A stretch of 64,000 bases of DNA from a virus (IMGVR_UViG_3300034031_000046:64001-128000); one strand, 5' to 3'; counted from the first letter of the stretch, positions 44,371-52,767 are shown. Numbers and translations are program-made. Notes: a model not told the origin generated them from the sequence alone.

Positions 44371-44397
44371 GGCGTATCCGTGCGGGCATTTTGACAC
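44371..44397 (-). promoter_or_regulatory. 27-bp early promoter-like element, copy 4
   Basis: TGTCAAAATGCCCG is conserved, then the variable block and a diverged ATACGCC. It lies 39 bases before the methyltransferase start. Confidence 0.5.
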
Positions 44398-44411
44398 GCC
44401 GCGAAGACTTT

Positions 44412-44891
44412 TCAGGACCGGCTGGAGGGGGGCGAGAGTTGCTCCAGATCGCGAACCGATGCCGGGTAACGCACGACCGAGGAAAAATCGCGGCGCTCGG
44501 ACCGGCGGCACTCCCCTGTGCTCACACCGGGGGCGTGGGCGTGGGCAGGAGACGGCCAAGGAGTGCACGGACCAGTGGGAGAGTTCCCAGTGACGAGGCG
44601 CACCGGTCCCGTCATTGAGGGGCCGATGGGCAGAGCCTCGGAGGCACTGTCAAGGGAGACTCCGGCGCGAACCTTGGGCAGAGAGCGTCCCGGACCTTCA
44701 AGTTCGGCGTTGCGCACGGCCAGACGGCCATTGAGCACATGAAGCTCTTTATTATCCTCGGCGAGACGCGCGTTTTCTTCGGTGATATGGCTGAGGTGGC
44801 TGCGTCGGCAGAGCAGCCCTGATACCAAACCGACTACGAGAGAAACAAAACTTACACCAAGCAGCGGAATGACGGAAGCGGAAGAAATCAT
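44412..44891 (-). CDS. Membrane-anchored coiled-coil protein
   Basis: 159 aa from the ATG at 44891. One membrane helix (residues about 7-28, VIPLLGVSFVSLVVGLVSGLL), then a short coiled coil (ENARLAEDNKELHVLNGRLAVRN) and a Pro/Ser-rich basic tail. The shape resembles an inner-membrane spanin, but the place in the early operon does not. No family recognised. Confidence 0.5.
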   Translation of the reverse strand: MISSASVIPLLGVSFVSLVVGLVSGLLCRRSHLSHITEENARLAEDNKELHVLNGRLAVRNAELEGPGRSLPKVRAGVSLDSASEALPIGPSMTGPVRLVTGNSPTGPCTPWPSPAHAHAPGVSTGECRRSERRDFSSVVRYPASVRDLEQLSPPSSRS

Positions 44892-44970
44892 AATGGCCTC
44901 ACAAAACAAAAAATAGGACGGGTTTGAGGAAAGAGGCACCGGTACTCCGCCGGTGTCCATGCGCCAGTGG

Positions 44971-45402
44971 TTAGCGGGAGTGGGGAGGGCTTTCGCCGGT
45001 TGCGTCGCAGGCTGCTTCGACGAAACCGGCCTGGCTGCTTTGCGTGTTGACCGCAACTGCGTTGACCGCATTGGTCTGCGAGATTTCCAGCACGGCGCGA
45101 TGCAGATCGGCAATCGGAATATCGAGCAATCCCTCTTCAAGTTGCTGGCGCTGCGCGTTGCTCAGTCCGGGGAGCTTGCGGCGCAGGGCAATCTCGTGAG
45201 GGGCCAGCAGGGTAATGTCTTCAACGGCGATGATGGCGCTGTTGCGACTTTTCCAGTCGCGATGAAGGTTGCGCGCGAGATCGCACATGAAATCGTTAAT
45301 CGACGGTTTACCCTCACAGGCTTCAATCACATCAAGAAAAGCGCCTTTGAGTTTTCCGAGGTTGGCGTAAAGTTTGGGCTGGTTGCGGGCTACGGCTGCC
45401 AT
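44971..45402 (-). CDS. First leftward early gene, unknown function
   Basis: 143 aa from the ATG at 45402 (AAGGAG upstream). Helical throughout with LSNAQRQQLEEGLLDI; no obvious helix-turn-helix. It is the first gene of the leftward early transcript and faces the repressor across the switch, the place of Cro or an early activator. Such a role is inferred from position only. Confidence 0.5.
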   Translation of the reverse strand: MAAVARNQPKLYANLGKLKGAFLDVIEACEGKPSINDFMCDLARNLHRDWKSRNSAIIAVEDITLLAPHEIALRRKLPGLSNAQRQQLEEGLLDIPIADLHRAVLEISQTNAVNAVAVNTQSSQAGFVEAACDATGESPPHSR

Positions 45403-45685
45403 AACACTCCTTGGATGCTCCCATTCTAGCGGGGCACGAACTGTATAACACAAGTTGCCATCTAAAATAGCTATACGTTTTCAAGAATTGTAGGCAGAAC
45501 GCGTGGTCGGTGTCAAGGGGTTATTGCTTTTTTCTTGCTGTGCTGTTGACAAGTGGTATTTAAACGGATGTATATGGCAATAATATGGAGAGAAATTAGA
45601 AGGAGGGTGGCAACTTCTGCTATACTTGCTGTGTAACAAGTGTGGGTGCGGAAAGCGCCATACATCTTCAGATGCTAAGGCTCTC
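45403..45685. promoter_or_regulatory. Divergent genetic switch
   Basis: Leftward: TGTTATACA (45442-45450, - strand) is an extended -10 about 40 bases before ATG 45402. Rightward: TGCTATACT (45618-45626) is an extended -10 about 60 bases before ATG 45686, and TTGACA at 45546 may serve another promoter. Related words adjoin both -10s: CTTGTGTTATACAG on the - strand and CTTGTTACACAGCAAG (reverse of 45627-45642), the latter with ACTTG/CAAGT arms; CTTGCTGTG..GACAAGTG also occurs at 45534-45555. These are candidate repressor operators. Confidence 0.55.
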
Positions 45686-46342
45686 ATGGCAAACTTCAAA
45701 GGTGATGACGAACGGAAAACACATCCTATCCCAATACGGGTTTCTAAAACCACCTTGGGCAATTACCAAGAGCGGGTAAAAGCTCTCGCCAGTCAAACGG
45801 GGCGCAATGTCACTCTTTCGGAACCGGCGCGCCGCGGATTAGAATACTGGTATGAAACCGGTGGTCTGATGCCCGCGACCGGAGGAGTCCCGATTCTTGG
45901 CTACATACCCGCAGGGGGTGCCCAGCGTATCCAACCTTTGAACGGCGTCTTTGCCTATCCGCCCGATAGTTTCAAGCGCGGCGCCAATGACTACTTTCTT
46001 ATCGTTTCCGGGCACAGTATGCTGGCCGAAATGGTGCCCGGCAAGAAAACGCACAACATTGAAGACGGAGATCTCGCCTTGTTCTCGCGGGACATGGAGC
46101 TTTATAACGGGAACATCGTTCATATCGAATGGCCCGACGAGACTGACGGCGAGCAAATGTGCACGCTGAAAAAGTTCTACCTGGACGAAGAAAAGGGAAA
46201 GATCGTTTTGAAACCATCGAATCCCAAGTACGAAACTCTCACCTTTGATTTATCGCAGTGGAGTGAAGACCGAATCGACGGAATGCGCGTCAAGGGCGTG
46301 TACCGCAAGGTCTGGAAGCCCAACGACGAGGATGCTGAATGA
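45686..46342 (+). CDS. LexA-like (S24) repressor with ribbon-helix-helix N-terminus
   Basis: 218 aa from ATG 45686. Residues about 14-58 (PIRVSKTTLGNYQERVKALA, GRNVTLSEPARRGLEYW) fit a ribbon-helix-helix domain rather than the usual helix-turn-helix. Residues 68-218 are a LexA/S24 peptidase: cleavage pair A76-G77 in GYIPAGGA, Ser111 in VSGHSM and Lys162 in TLKKF. Self-cleavage after RecA activation should induce the prophage. It overlaps parA by 4 bp, so repressor and partition genes form one operon. Confidence 0.8.
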   Translation: MANFKGDDERKTHPIPIRVSKTTLGNYQERVKALASQTGRNVTLSEPARRGLEYWYETGGLMPATGGVPILGYIPAGGAQRIQPLNGVFAYPPDSFKRGANDYFLIVSGHSMLAEMVPGKKTHNIEDGDLALFSRDMELYNGNIVHIEWPDETDGEQMCTLKKFYLDEEKGKIVLKPSNPKYETLTFDLSQWSEDRIDGMRVKGVYRKVWKPNDEDAE

Positions 46343-47118
46343 CCGTACTTTCTCTGTGGCAAATCAAAGGTGGCGCCGGTAAATCGACACTGACCGCGCA
46401 ACTGGGAGCCACCATTTCCGCTGCGGGATACCGCACTCTACTTGTCGATTCCGACGGGCAGGCCACGCTCACTGAAAGTTTGCAAACTTCACTCAGCCGC
46501 CGCCCGACGCTGCGCGATGTCTTCGACGGGCAGGCTCCCAGTGAAGACGCTCTGGTCCCGGTGCGCGATAACCTTCACTGCATCTTCGCCGATGAACGCT
46601 TGTTCAATCTGGAGGAGGAACTTTCTTTTCGCCAGCGCGAGTACACGCTCTTCGCCGATGTGCTCGACCCGATCAGCAACCAGTTCGATATTTGCCTGAT
46701 TGACCTTCCCGCAGGACCGGCGCTGATTTCACGGTGTGGACTGCGCCGCAGCGACTGCTATATCATGCCGATTCTATGCGGAATGCCGTCCTTTCAAAGT
46801 GCCCGCAAAAGCGGGGTTCAACTCGCTCGTCATGCCGTAAAGTGTCCGCTGGGAGGTGTTGTCCTTAATATGTGGAAAGAAAGCGAGTCCGCGCATGCGG
46901 TGGCTCGCTTAGCAGAGCGTGAGTGGGCTGGCAAGGTATTTGCTCAACGAATCGCCGCCCGCGAATCCCTCCAAAAAATGGCGTTTAGGGGACGCACCGT
47001 CATTGACGGTGGCGTCCCCTCGTTACGCCAAGACTTCGCCAATCTGTCACAAGAGGTACTCCAACATGTCCAAACACTCCAACGGTGCAACGCTGCACCG
47101 CCGCCCCGCGTCACGTAG
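46339..47118 (+). CDS. parA: ParA-type partition ATPase
   Basis: 259 aa, the short (type Ib-like) ParA size without an N-terminal DNA-binding domain. Deviant Walker A KGGAGKST (K10 and K15), Walker A' DSDGQAT and Walker B-like ICLIDLPAG are clear. ParA binds nucleoid DNA and moves ParB-parS complexes to give plasmid inheritance. ATG 46339 overlaps the repressor stop, and the parB start lies inside its end. Confidence 0.88.
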   Translation: MTVLSLWQIKGGAGKSTLTAQLGATISAAGYRTLLVDSDGQATLTESLQTSLSRRPTLRDVFDGQAPSEDALVPVRDNLHCIFADERLFNLEEELSFRQREYTLFADVLDPISNQFDICLIDLPAGPALISRCGLRRSDCYIMPILCGMPSFQSARKSGVQLARHAVKCPLGGVVLNMWKESESAHAVARLAEREWAGKVFAQRIAARESLQKMAFRGRTVIDGGVPSLRQDFANLSQEVLQHVQTLQRCNAAPPPRVT

Positions 47119-48463
47119 CCTAGAGCAAGCGCTCGAAGCACGCCTGCAACAGGAAGCCGCTGAAACCGGTGCGCAGAACCCGCTTTTCCCTTCCCCTGTT
47201 CCCAACAACCAGACCGAAACATCCCATGAGGTCACCAGTGAGCCGGTTCAGTCGATAACGGCCACGGTCACTGTCGCCTCACGCGCGACCGGTGATGAGT
47301 CGGGCACAACCGCATCCGGCACTACCGAGCTCGTGCGCGTGCCTTACCGGGGACCGGAGCAGCCTGCGGATATGGAACAGCCGGTTGCGATGGGACCGGT
47401 CGTCGAAGAGGTTCGCTACGTCAACCCGTGGAAAGTTCGTCTGAGTACGGTCGGATTCCGGCAAACCTTCGACGATGAAACATGGGAAGCAATTCGAGAT
47501 CTGGCAGCAACGATGAAAATGCACGGCCCTGTCACGCCCTCGATTGTGCGTCCCATCAAATGGCAGCGCGAGAATGACGAAGAGTGGGAAGTTGTCACCG
47601 ACGACATTCCGGTTTTGGCCGCGCGCGAGGCCAATGTCCTGCTGCCCGTGATCGAGCGCAAGATGGACGACCTGCAATCGGCGTTCGCCAACCTCATCAC
47701 CACGTTCCACAATCCCGAAGTGTCGGCGATGGACAAGGGGGTCGGGCTGGACAAGCTGCAAAAGATGATGCAGGAGCAGCTTGACAAATGGCTCAAGATT
47801 GCCGAACAGCAGCAGCGTCAACTGGGCGGCGGACCAAAAAACAAAATCGTTTCTTCTGCCGCATGGGCGCAGGTCCAGCGCGAGTTCGTTAACGTCCCAA
47901 CGTGGATGGTCGATATCATTGAACGGTCCGGCCAGACGCGCAAGCCGCCCAAAGTTACCATCGACGACATGGTCGTACTCAGTGGTTTGCAGCGTCGGCA
48001 GATTTACTATTTGATGAGCATTGCCAACCTCACGGAAGACATCGACCCTGAGATTGTCAATGCCCTGTCCGGCCAGCAAACCCGACTGCTCTCCAAGATC
48101 GACGATCCCATCAAGCGCCGCAAGCTCGCCAAGGAAATGGTCAACAAGGGCCTCAAGGGCAAAAGTGCGGCTGATCGGTTCCGCCAGCTTACCGGAAAAA
48201 TTCTGGGCAACGGCGCGGCGAATGAGAGTGGGGGAGGGAAGACCACCGAGACTCCACGCGATGATGTGCAGGCCACGCAAACTGCACTCTCGACACTTGC
48301 TCTCACCGTCAACAATCTGCGCGAGGACAACAGCAAGGGCTGGGCAATGGGTGAGAGCACACGTGAAGCGCTTCTTGCCAACGCTGCGAATCTGCGCGCT
48401 CAAGCTGCTGCTCTCGAAGAAGTCGTCAACGCCGCACCGCGTGCACTCTCAGAGGAGGAGTAG
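47066..48463 (+). CDS. ParB-like partition protein
   Basis: 465 aa from ATG 47066 (AAGAGG upstream), overlapping parA. The N-terminal about 130 residues are disordered. A central part has a two-helix DNA-binding look (TIDDMVVLSGLQRRQIYYLMSIANL), then DPIKRRKLAKEMVNKGLKGKSA as in plasmid ParB C-terminal regions, and a helical end. Position after parA supports a centromere-binding role; similarity to classical ParB boxes is weak. Confidence 0.65.
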   Translation: MSKHSNGATLHRRPASRSLEQALEARLQQEAAETGAQNPLFPSPVPNNQTETSHEVTSEPVQSITATVTVASRATGDESGTTASGTTELVRVPYRGPEQPADMEQPVAMGPVVEEVRYVNPWKVRLSTVGFRQTFDDETWEAIRDLAATMKMHGPVTPSIVRPIKWQRENDEEWEVVTDDIPVLAAREANVLLPVIERKMDDLQSAFANLITTFHNPEVSAMDKGVGLDKLQKMMQEQLDKWLKIAEQQQRQLGGGPKNKIVSSAAWAQVQREFVNVPTWMVDIIERSGQTRKPPKVTIDDMVVLSGLQRRQIYYLMSIANLTEDIDPEIVNALSGQQTRLLSKIDDPIKRRKLAKEMVNKGLKGKSAADRFRQLTGKILGNGAANESGGGKTTETPRDDVQATQTALSTLALTVNNLREDNSKGWAMGESTREALLANAANLRAQAAALEEVVNAAPRALSEEE

Positions 48464-48483
48464 AAAGGGGCAGGTGCCAAATA

Positions 48484-49629
48484 ATGAAAGACAATTCCCT
48501 CTCCACCGAGCCCGTCCACGCCGACAACTACAACCTGCACACATCGCAGGAAATCGATGCGTTGGGGCGGGCGACAGCCAATGGTAAAACCTTCAATGGC
48601 TACCTGTCGAACGAGCAGGGTGGGACGGTCACTTATGAGAACGGTGCGTTGCCTCATCTGGTGCGCCTCGAATTAAGTGAAGCCGAGCGTGCCGCAGGTA
48701 TCGGGTTGGACCAACTCGAAAGCCTCGTGCGCGATCAGGACAGCGATGCTTTCATCGCGCAACTTTACATTCTGTCCGTTTTGGTGCCAGTCGGAAGTGT
48801 GGCACCGAACATGGCCCCGACCGGCTGGATTAGTTTCGACGATGTGATTTCTAAAATAGGATGGGATGCACATACAACCTCACAGCGTCGCGAGATGCAC
48901 AAGCGCATTAACGAGTTCGTGCGTTTCGGTGAGCGGGCGCAAATCATCGGAAAACGCTCCCGAGGTTACAAGGACAAATCAAGCGGTCAAGAAATTGACA
49001 CGGAAATTCATGCAGCGGCATGGCGCGTGATGGAAATTGAGAAGCCCGCGCAAGGCTCGCTGTACCCCGAGGCCGAAGTGCCGGTGAGACTGCAGATCGC
49101 CGTTTCCCCGCAACTGGCAAAACTCATAAGTTCGCCCCAGACGGCTCAGTACCTACCGATGGGCGAGGTTTTGGGCGCGATACCGGGCGGCAAGCCAGCG
49201 GGCGCGTGGGCGCGCGTCATCGGTCTTGCACTTGCGTCGTTCTGGCGCCGGCAACCACAAGCTGCACTGTCTGGTGATTTGCGCCCTACAAGACGCGAAC
49301 TCCTGACGCACTTTCCGCCTAAAGTCGCGCCTGTCGAGGAACTTCTTGAAAGTGTTCAGGCTGTGCGCGCACTAAATTACTGGCACGGTGCGCTCCGTCA
49401 TTTGGTCGAAAGTGGCCTGCTTGCCGATACAGGAGAAACACTTCAAAACCCTCAGAAAGTGCGAACACGTCTCCCGCCGCGCAACTGGCAAAACCAGTGG
49501 CTCGATGAACGTGTTTTGCTTGTTCCGGGCACAGATATGCGCGCGCATATCGAAGGGCGTGTGAAAGCACTCCCGCTACCAAAACCGAAGAACAAAGGTG
49601 GCCGTCCCCGAAAAACCCCAAAAACCTGA
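48484..49629 (+). CDS. Plasmid replication initiator (Rep)
   Basis: 381 aa. It contains likely winged-helix segments (PTGWISFDDVISKIGWDAHTT, DLRPTRRELLTHFP) and a basic C-terminus (KNKGGRPRKTPKT). It lies directly after parB and directly before four iterons, the standard layout of an iteron-controlled theta replicon, whose Rep binds the repeats. The call depends on this arrangement as much as on sequence. Confidence 0.7.
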   Translation: MKDNSLSTEPVHADNYNLHTSQEIDALGRATANGKTFNGYLSNEQGGTVTYENGALPHLVRLELSEAERAAGIGLDQLESLVRDQDSDAFIAQLYILSVLVPVGSVAPNMAPTGWISFDDVISKIGWDAHTTSQRREMHKRINEFVRFGERAQIIGKRSRGYKDKSSGQEIDTEIHAAAWRVMEIEKPAQGSLYPEAEVPVRLQIAVSPQLAKLISSPQTAQYLPMGEVLGAIPGGKPAGAWARVIGLALASFWRRQPQAALSGDLRPTRRELLTHFPPKVAPVEELLESVQAVRALNYWHGALRHLVESGLLADTGETLQNPQKVRTRLPPRNWQNQWLDERVLLVPGTDMRAHIEGRVKALPLPKPKNKGGRPRKTPKT

Positions 49630-49630
49630 A

Positions 49631-49710
49631 CGGAAAACTGTAAGAACAAGGGGGAAAACTGCGAGAACACGGCGGAAAACTGTAAGAACTGAACGGAAAA
49701 CTGTAAGAAC
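49631..49710. repeat. Plasmid origin: four 21-bp iterons
   Basis: Four direct repeats of CGGAAAACTGTAAGAAC start at 49631, 49652, 49673 and 49694, a strict 21-bp period (two helical turns). Copy two differs at three positions (GGGAAAACTGCGAGAAC). The array begins one base after the rep stop codon. Confidence 0.9.
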
Positions 49711-49752
49711 TTGAGTTCAAATCGAAAAACAGTACAAGTACAAGTACAACCG

Positions 49753-49788
49753 GAGCCGACGCGCTAACGCGCCTGGCTCATCATTTTT
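49753..49788 (+). terminator. Terminator of the repressor-par-rep operon
   Basis: GAGCC/GGCTC outer and CGCG/CGCG inner stems around CTAA are followed by ATCATTTTTA. An AAGTAC triple repeat (around 49733) precedes it. Confidence 0.6.
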
Positions 49789-49845
49789 AAATCGAGCCGT
49801 GAACGAAATCGACGATTCATTCAACCGCACTTAGCAAGGACAGTC

Positions 49846-50967
49846 ATGCGCCCCACAAATCCCCACACTTCTGTATCCCGCTCCCAGAGAATCGACGCCG
49901 CAAGCCTCGCCTCGAATCCCGCGTTGCCCGTGGTTCCCGATGTGCCACTTCCGGTTCAAGGTCTTCCGGCGCATGACAGCGACGCCGATATCGCGCTCCG
50001 CGAGGCTTTCGCCGAGTTCATGCAATTGGATGTGGCCGAGGGAGACGCGACACAGGACACCATCAATTCCTACTATCAAGCCGTTGGACAGTGGGTGTAT
50101 TGGTGCCGCCAGCGTGGGCTGGAACCATCCGACGCCCGCCGTCAGGATGTCGAGTTGTATCGTTTTGAAATGCGATCGCGTGGGCTTACTGTGGCGACTC
50201 GCAAGCAAAAGTTGTCGATCATCCGGCGCTTTTATGATGCGGCGGTCAAATACAACATTCTCGCGGTGAATCCAGCAGCAGGGGTGAAGGGCGGCAAGGA
50301 TTTGACGCCGCCCGAGGAAAAGATCAAGACGCTGACCGAAGGCTCCCTCGGGCGCGTGCTCGACAGCATACCGCGCGACACGCTCGCTGGCAAACGCGAC
50401 CGCGCGATCATCGGACTGATGGCAATTCATGGACTGCGCCGCGTCGAAATTCATCGCATGGAGCATGAGCACCTGCGGCTGGACGACGAACATCCCACGG
50501 TCGTTCTCATGGGTAAGGGACACAAGCGCCGCACTATTCATCTACGGGCGGACACCGTTCGGGCACTGCAGGAATATATTGACGCCAAGCTCCAGACTGG
50601 ATACGTGCACCACGGTGCACTCTTTGTAGCCCACGGCAACAACGCGCGAGGACAAGGTTTAAGCCGTCAGGCCATGAATGAGATCTCGGACAAGTATTTG
50701 CGTCTCACCGGCCTCAAGCGCGAGGGAGCATCCTGCCATGTGTTTCGCCACACCCACGCGACCGAAGCCATCCGCAACGGCGCCAAGCTCGAACTGGTGC
50801 AGCGCAGTCTGGGCCACGAGCAAATCAGCATGACAATGCGCTACGTGCACCTGATCGAGGATTACAAGAACAATCCGGCCAACTTCATCGGTGTCGGACT
50901 TCAGTTTGAAGAGCCAGAATCGACGATGGCTGAAACCGCTGAGAATGATGATGTTTTCGGCGATTAG
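49846..50967 (+). CDS. Tyrosine recombinase (XerC/D-like)
   Basis: 373 aa. N-terminal SAM-like core-binding domain (about 45-150), then the catalytic domain with Arg in GLRRVEI, Lys in MGKGHKRR, HVFRH (His-x2-Arg), LGH and the nucleophile Tyr in MRYVHL. All five active-site positions are present. In a phage-plasmid it most likely resolves dimers; integration into the chromosome is the alternative. The gene contains a copy of the 16-bp palindrome (50605). Confidence 0.9.
   Translation: MRPTNPHTSVSRSQRIDAASLASNPALPVVPDVPLPVQGLPAHDSDADIALREAFAEFMQLDVAEGDATQDTINSYYQAVGQWVYWCRQRGLEPSDARRQDVELYRFEMRSRGLTVATRKQKLSIIRRFYDAAVKYNILAVNPAAGVKGGKDLTPPEEKIKTLTEGSLGRVLDSIPRDTLAGKRDRAIIGLMAIHGLRRVEIHRMEHEHLRLDDEHPTVVLMGKGHKRRTIHLRADTVRALQEYIDAKLQTGYVHHGALFVAHGNNARGQGLSRQAMNEISDKYLRLTGLKREGASCHVFRHTHATEAIRNGAKLELVQRSLGHEQISMTMRYVHLIEDYKNNPANFIGVGLQFEEPESTMAETAENDDVFGD
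50605..50620. repeat. 16-bp dispersed palindrome
   Basis: GTGCACCACGGTGCAC in the recombinase gene: both GTGCAC arms and a different 4-base centre. Confidence 0.5.
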
Positions 50968-51008
50968 CAATACGGCAGCAAAACAAGGCTCAGAAGAGAG
51001 TTTTTCCG

Positions 51009-51017
51009 TGTTATCAT
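51009..51017 (+). promoter_or_regulatory. Extended -10 promoter with leaderless geometry
   Basis: TGTTATCAT ends 6 bases before ATG 51024. GGGGGA lies between but is too close to the ATG for normal ribosome pairing. Same spacing as at 2494. Confidence 0.5.
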
Positions 51018-51023
51018 GGGGGA

Positions 51024-51848
51024 ATGAACCACGGATTTCAGGCCGTTGAATTTCAAAGAGCGCTTAACTTACTCGCCGGGGGCGAAGATCAAACCGAATC
51101 TCAGATCGAACAGGACATTCAGCGTCTGTTTCATCACGCACTGGGGTACAGCAAGGACGCAGCCCGTCGTCAGGTGACCAATATCGGTTATCCCGGTAAA
51201 AGCGACATCGTACTTCAACTGGACGCCAAGACTTCGGTCGTGGTCGAGATTAAACGTCCCGATGAATTCAAGCGCACGATTCAACGTATCCGCGCCATCA
51301 GCCAGGCTGCGGATTACCTGCTTTGCGAACCAAAGCAGGAGTACGGTATTGCAACCGACGGACGCCGCTGGGTCTTCTTCCGCGTTGTGCCCTATGCCAC
51401 CTACTACCGCGCTCACTGCCTGCTTGATTTTCATATTGACGAGCACCCGCGTGTTGCACGCTGCGTCCTGCGCCGCTGCCAGCCGGGAACCCTCAAAAAC
51501 CTGCTGCGGGTTCTTGCAGCCATGCACCAGCACGCGACACCAGCAGACTTCGATGCGTTGATGAATGATTCGTGGAACGACCGCGTGGACAAGATTTGCA
51601 AAAGAGTCAAAGAACAAGGACTGCGAGTTTCGGTCGAAGATACAACAGTCATTCGAGAAATCTACAACGGGGGATACATTCCCACTCAACTCAGTGAAGC
51701 GATGCTCTCCTACGGAGCAATTTCTCTGACCAAGAAGCAACGAACCAGATCTGCCAAGCCAACGGCGAAAGTTGTAAAGCGCCAAACGAAAGCATCAGCC
51801 AGTAAAAAACCAAGGGAGAGGACAAGCCAAAAACGACAACGCGCATAA
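51024..51848 (+). CDS. HsdR N-terminal-like PD-(D/E)XK nuclease, stand-alone
   Basis: 274 aa. Residues about 20-125 match the N-terminal nuclease domain of type I restriction HsdR: ESQIEQDIQRLF, GKSDIVLQL (Asp) and VVVEIKRP (Glu-x-Lys), then YGIATDGRRWVFF. Helicase motifs are absent and the C-terminus is a basic, Lys-rich tail (KKQRTRSAKPTAKVVKR). It could be a defence nuclease kept by the prophage or a competitor of host restriction. It has its own promoter. Confidence 0.75.
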   Translation: MNHGFQAVEFQRALNLLAGGEDQTESQIEQDIQRLFHHALGYSKDAARRQVTNIGYPGKSDIVLQLDAKTSVVVEIKRPDEFKRTIQRIRAISQAADYLLCEPKQEYGIATDGRRWVFFRVVPYATYYRAHCLLDFHIDEHPRVARCVLRRCQPGTLKNLLRVLAAMHQHATPADFDALMNDSWNDRVDKICKRVKEQGLRVSVEDTTVIREIYNGGYIPTQLSEAMLSYGAISLTKKQRTRSAKPTAKVVKRQTKASASKKPRERTSQKRQRA

Positions 51849-51937
51849 ATCTTTGGCTATCCCTGTCCAAACCGGGAACCAAGGCACCTGCCCGTGCCGT
51901 CTGAGGTGCGACAATACCAGCCTTGAGGCAAACCCGT

Positions 51938-52459
51938 ATGTTTGAAGACCGCTATCTTTTGGACGTACAAGTCGAGGAACTGATTCAGTTCTGCGACCTG
52001 TCGAGCCCTTTTAACATGCACGATGATGTGATGATCGTCGATGCCTACCGTCTGGCACCGGTCGATTATCAGCTTATTTCGAAGTACATGTTTGCGGAAG
52101 GTATGATCGTTGGCAGGAGCTATCAACGCATCAAGCATTCGTGGCTCGATGTTCCGGTGGAGCGCGAAACCTATGGCAATCGACTGGTTCCAGCCGTGGC
52201 TTCACGCCTTCACATTGAGCCATTGGAAATGGCCGATAATGACCCAGATTCCATCATCAGACAGATTCTCGATGTCATGCTGACAGCGCTGCCGCCTTTT
52301 CACATCGAAGGACCGCTGGATAAGGAGAAACCGATTTCTCTTTCGACCTATGGCCGCTGTCTGTTGCCTCTGGAAGAGGGTCGTGCTTATCTGGCAAAGA
52401 AGTCTCCGACGATGGGCGCAGCCTACCGCAAGAATTCAACGCAGGCATCATTATTCTGA
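51938..52459 (+). CDS. Hypothetical protein with C-terminal clamp-binding motif
   Basis: 173 aa. The last residues are QASLF, matching the beta-clamp-binding pentapeptide (QLxLF/QxSLF type) at the extreme C-terminus, where partner proteins commonly carry it. The rest is of unknown fold. The phage encodes its own DnaN (37603-38727), so a direct partnership is likely. It overlaps the next gene by one base (TGATG). Confidence 0.6.
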   Translation: MFEDRYLLDVQVEELIQFCDLSSPFNMHDDVMIVDAYRLAPVDYQLISKYMFAEGMIVGRSYQRIKHSWLDVPVERETYGNRLVPAVASRLHIEPLEMADNDPDSIIRQILDVMLTALPPFHIEGPLDKEKPISLSTYGRCLLPLEEGRAYLAKKSPTMGAAYRKNSTQASLF

Positions 52460-52767
52460 TGAAGACAACACATGATCTCGTTGCTCTCTGGGACCAGCAA
52501 ACTAAAACAATGCCGGAGATTACGCAATACACCGATGCGTGTGGCCGTTTGCTGTCGCCGGGAATTCTGCTCCATTTCTTTTACTCCGATGTGAATCCGA
52601 ATAACCGCGTGGTCATGGTTCGCGATATTGTTGATGTTCATCACGTCGTCTTTTGCCAGTGGAGCGAGCAACGCGAAAGTTGGATTTACGAGATCCAGTC
52701 GCGCGCGTATTTTGAGTACTTCCTGAAGGTTGGCATCCTCCGAAAGTACGAGGAGGCTGTCCTGTGA
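52459..52767 (+). CDS. Hypothetical protein
   Basis: 102 aa, alpha/beta with many aromatic residues (IYEIQSRAYFEYFLKVG). No motif recognised. It is coupled by overlaps to the clamp-motif gene before and the putative glycosylase-like gene after, which suggests a shared DNA-metabolism task. Confidence 0.5.
   Translation: MKTTHDLVALWDQQTKTMPEITQYTDACGRLLSPGILLHFFYSDVNPNNRVVMVRDIVDVHHVVFCQWSEQRESWIYEIQSRAYFEYFLKVGILRKYEEAVL

Noticed and set aside
49631-49710. CRISPR array
   Set aside because: 17-bp repeats with 4-bp gaps are iterons; there are no spacers.
49319-49720. - strand frame with repeated SSYSFP residues
   Set aside because: The repeats are the iterons read in reverse, not a protein repeat.
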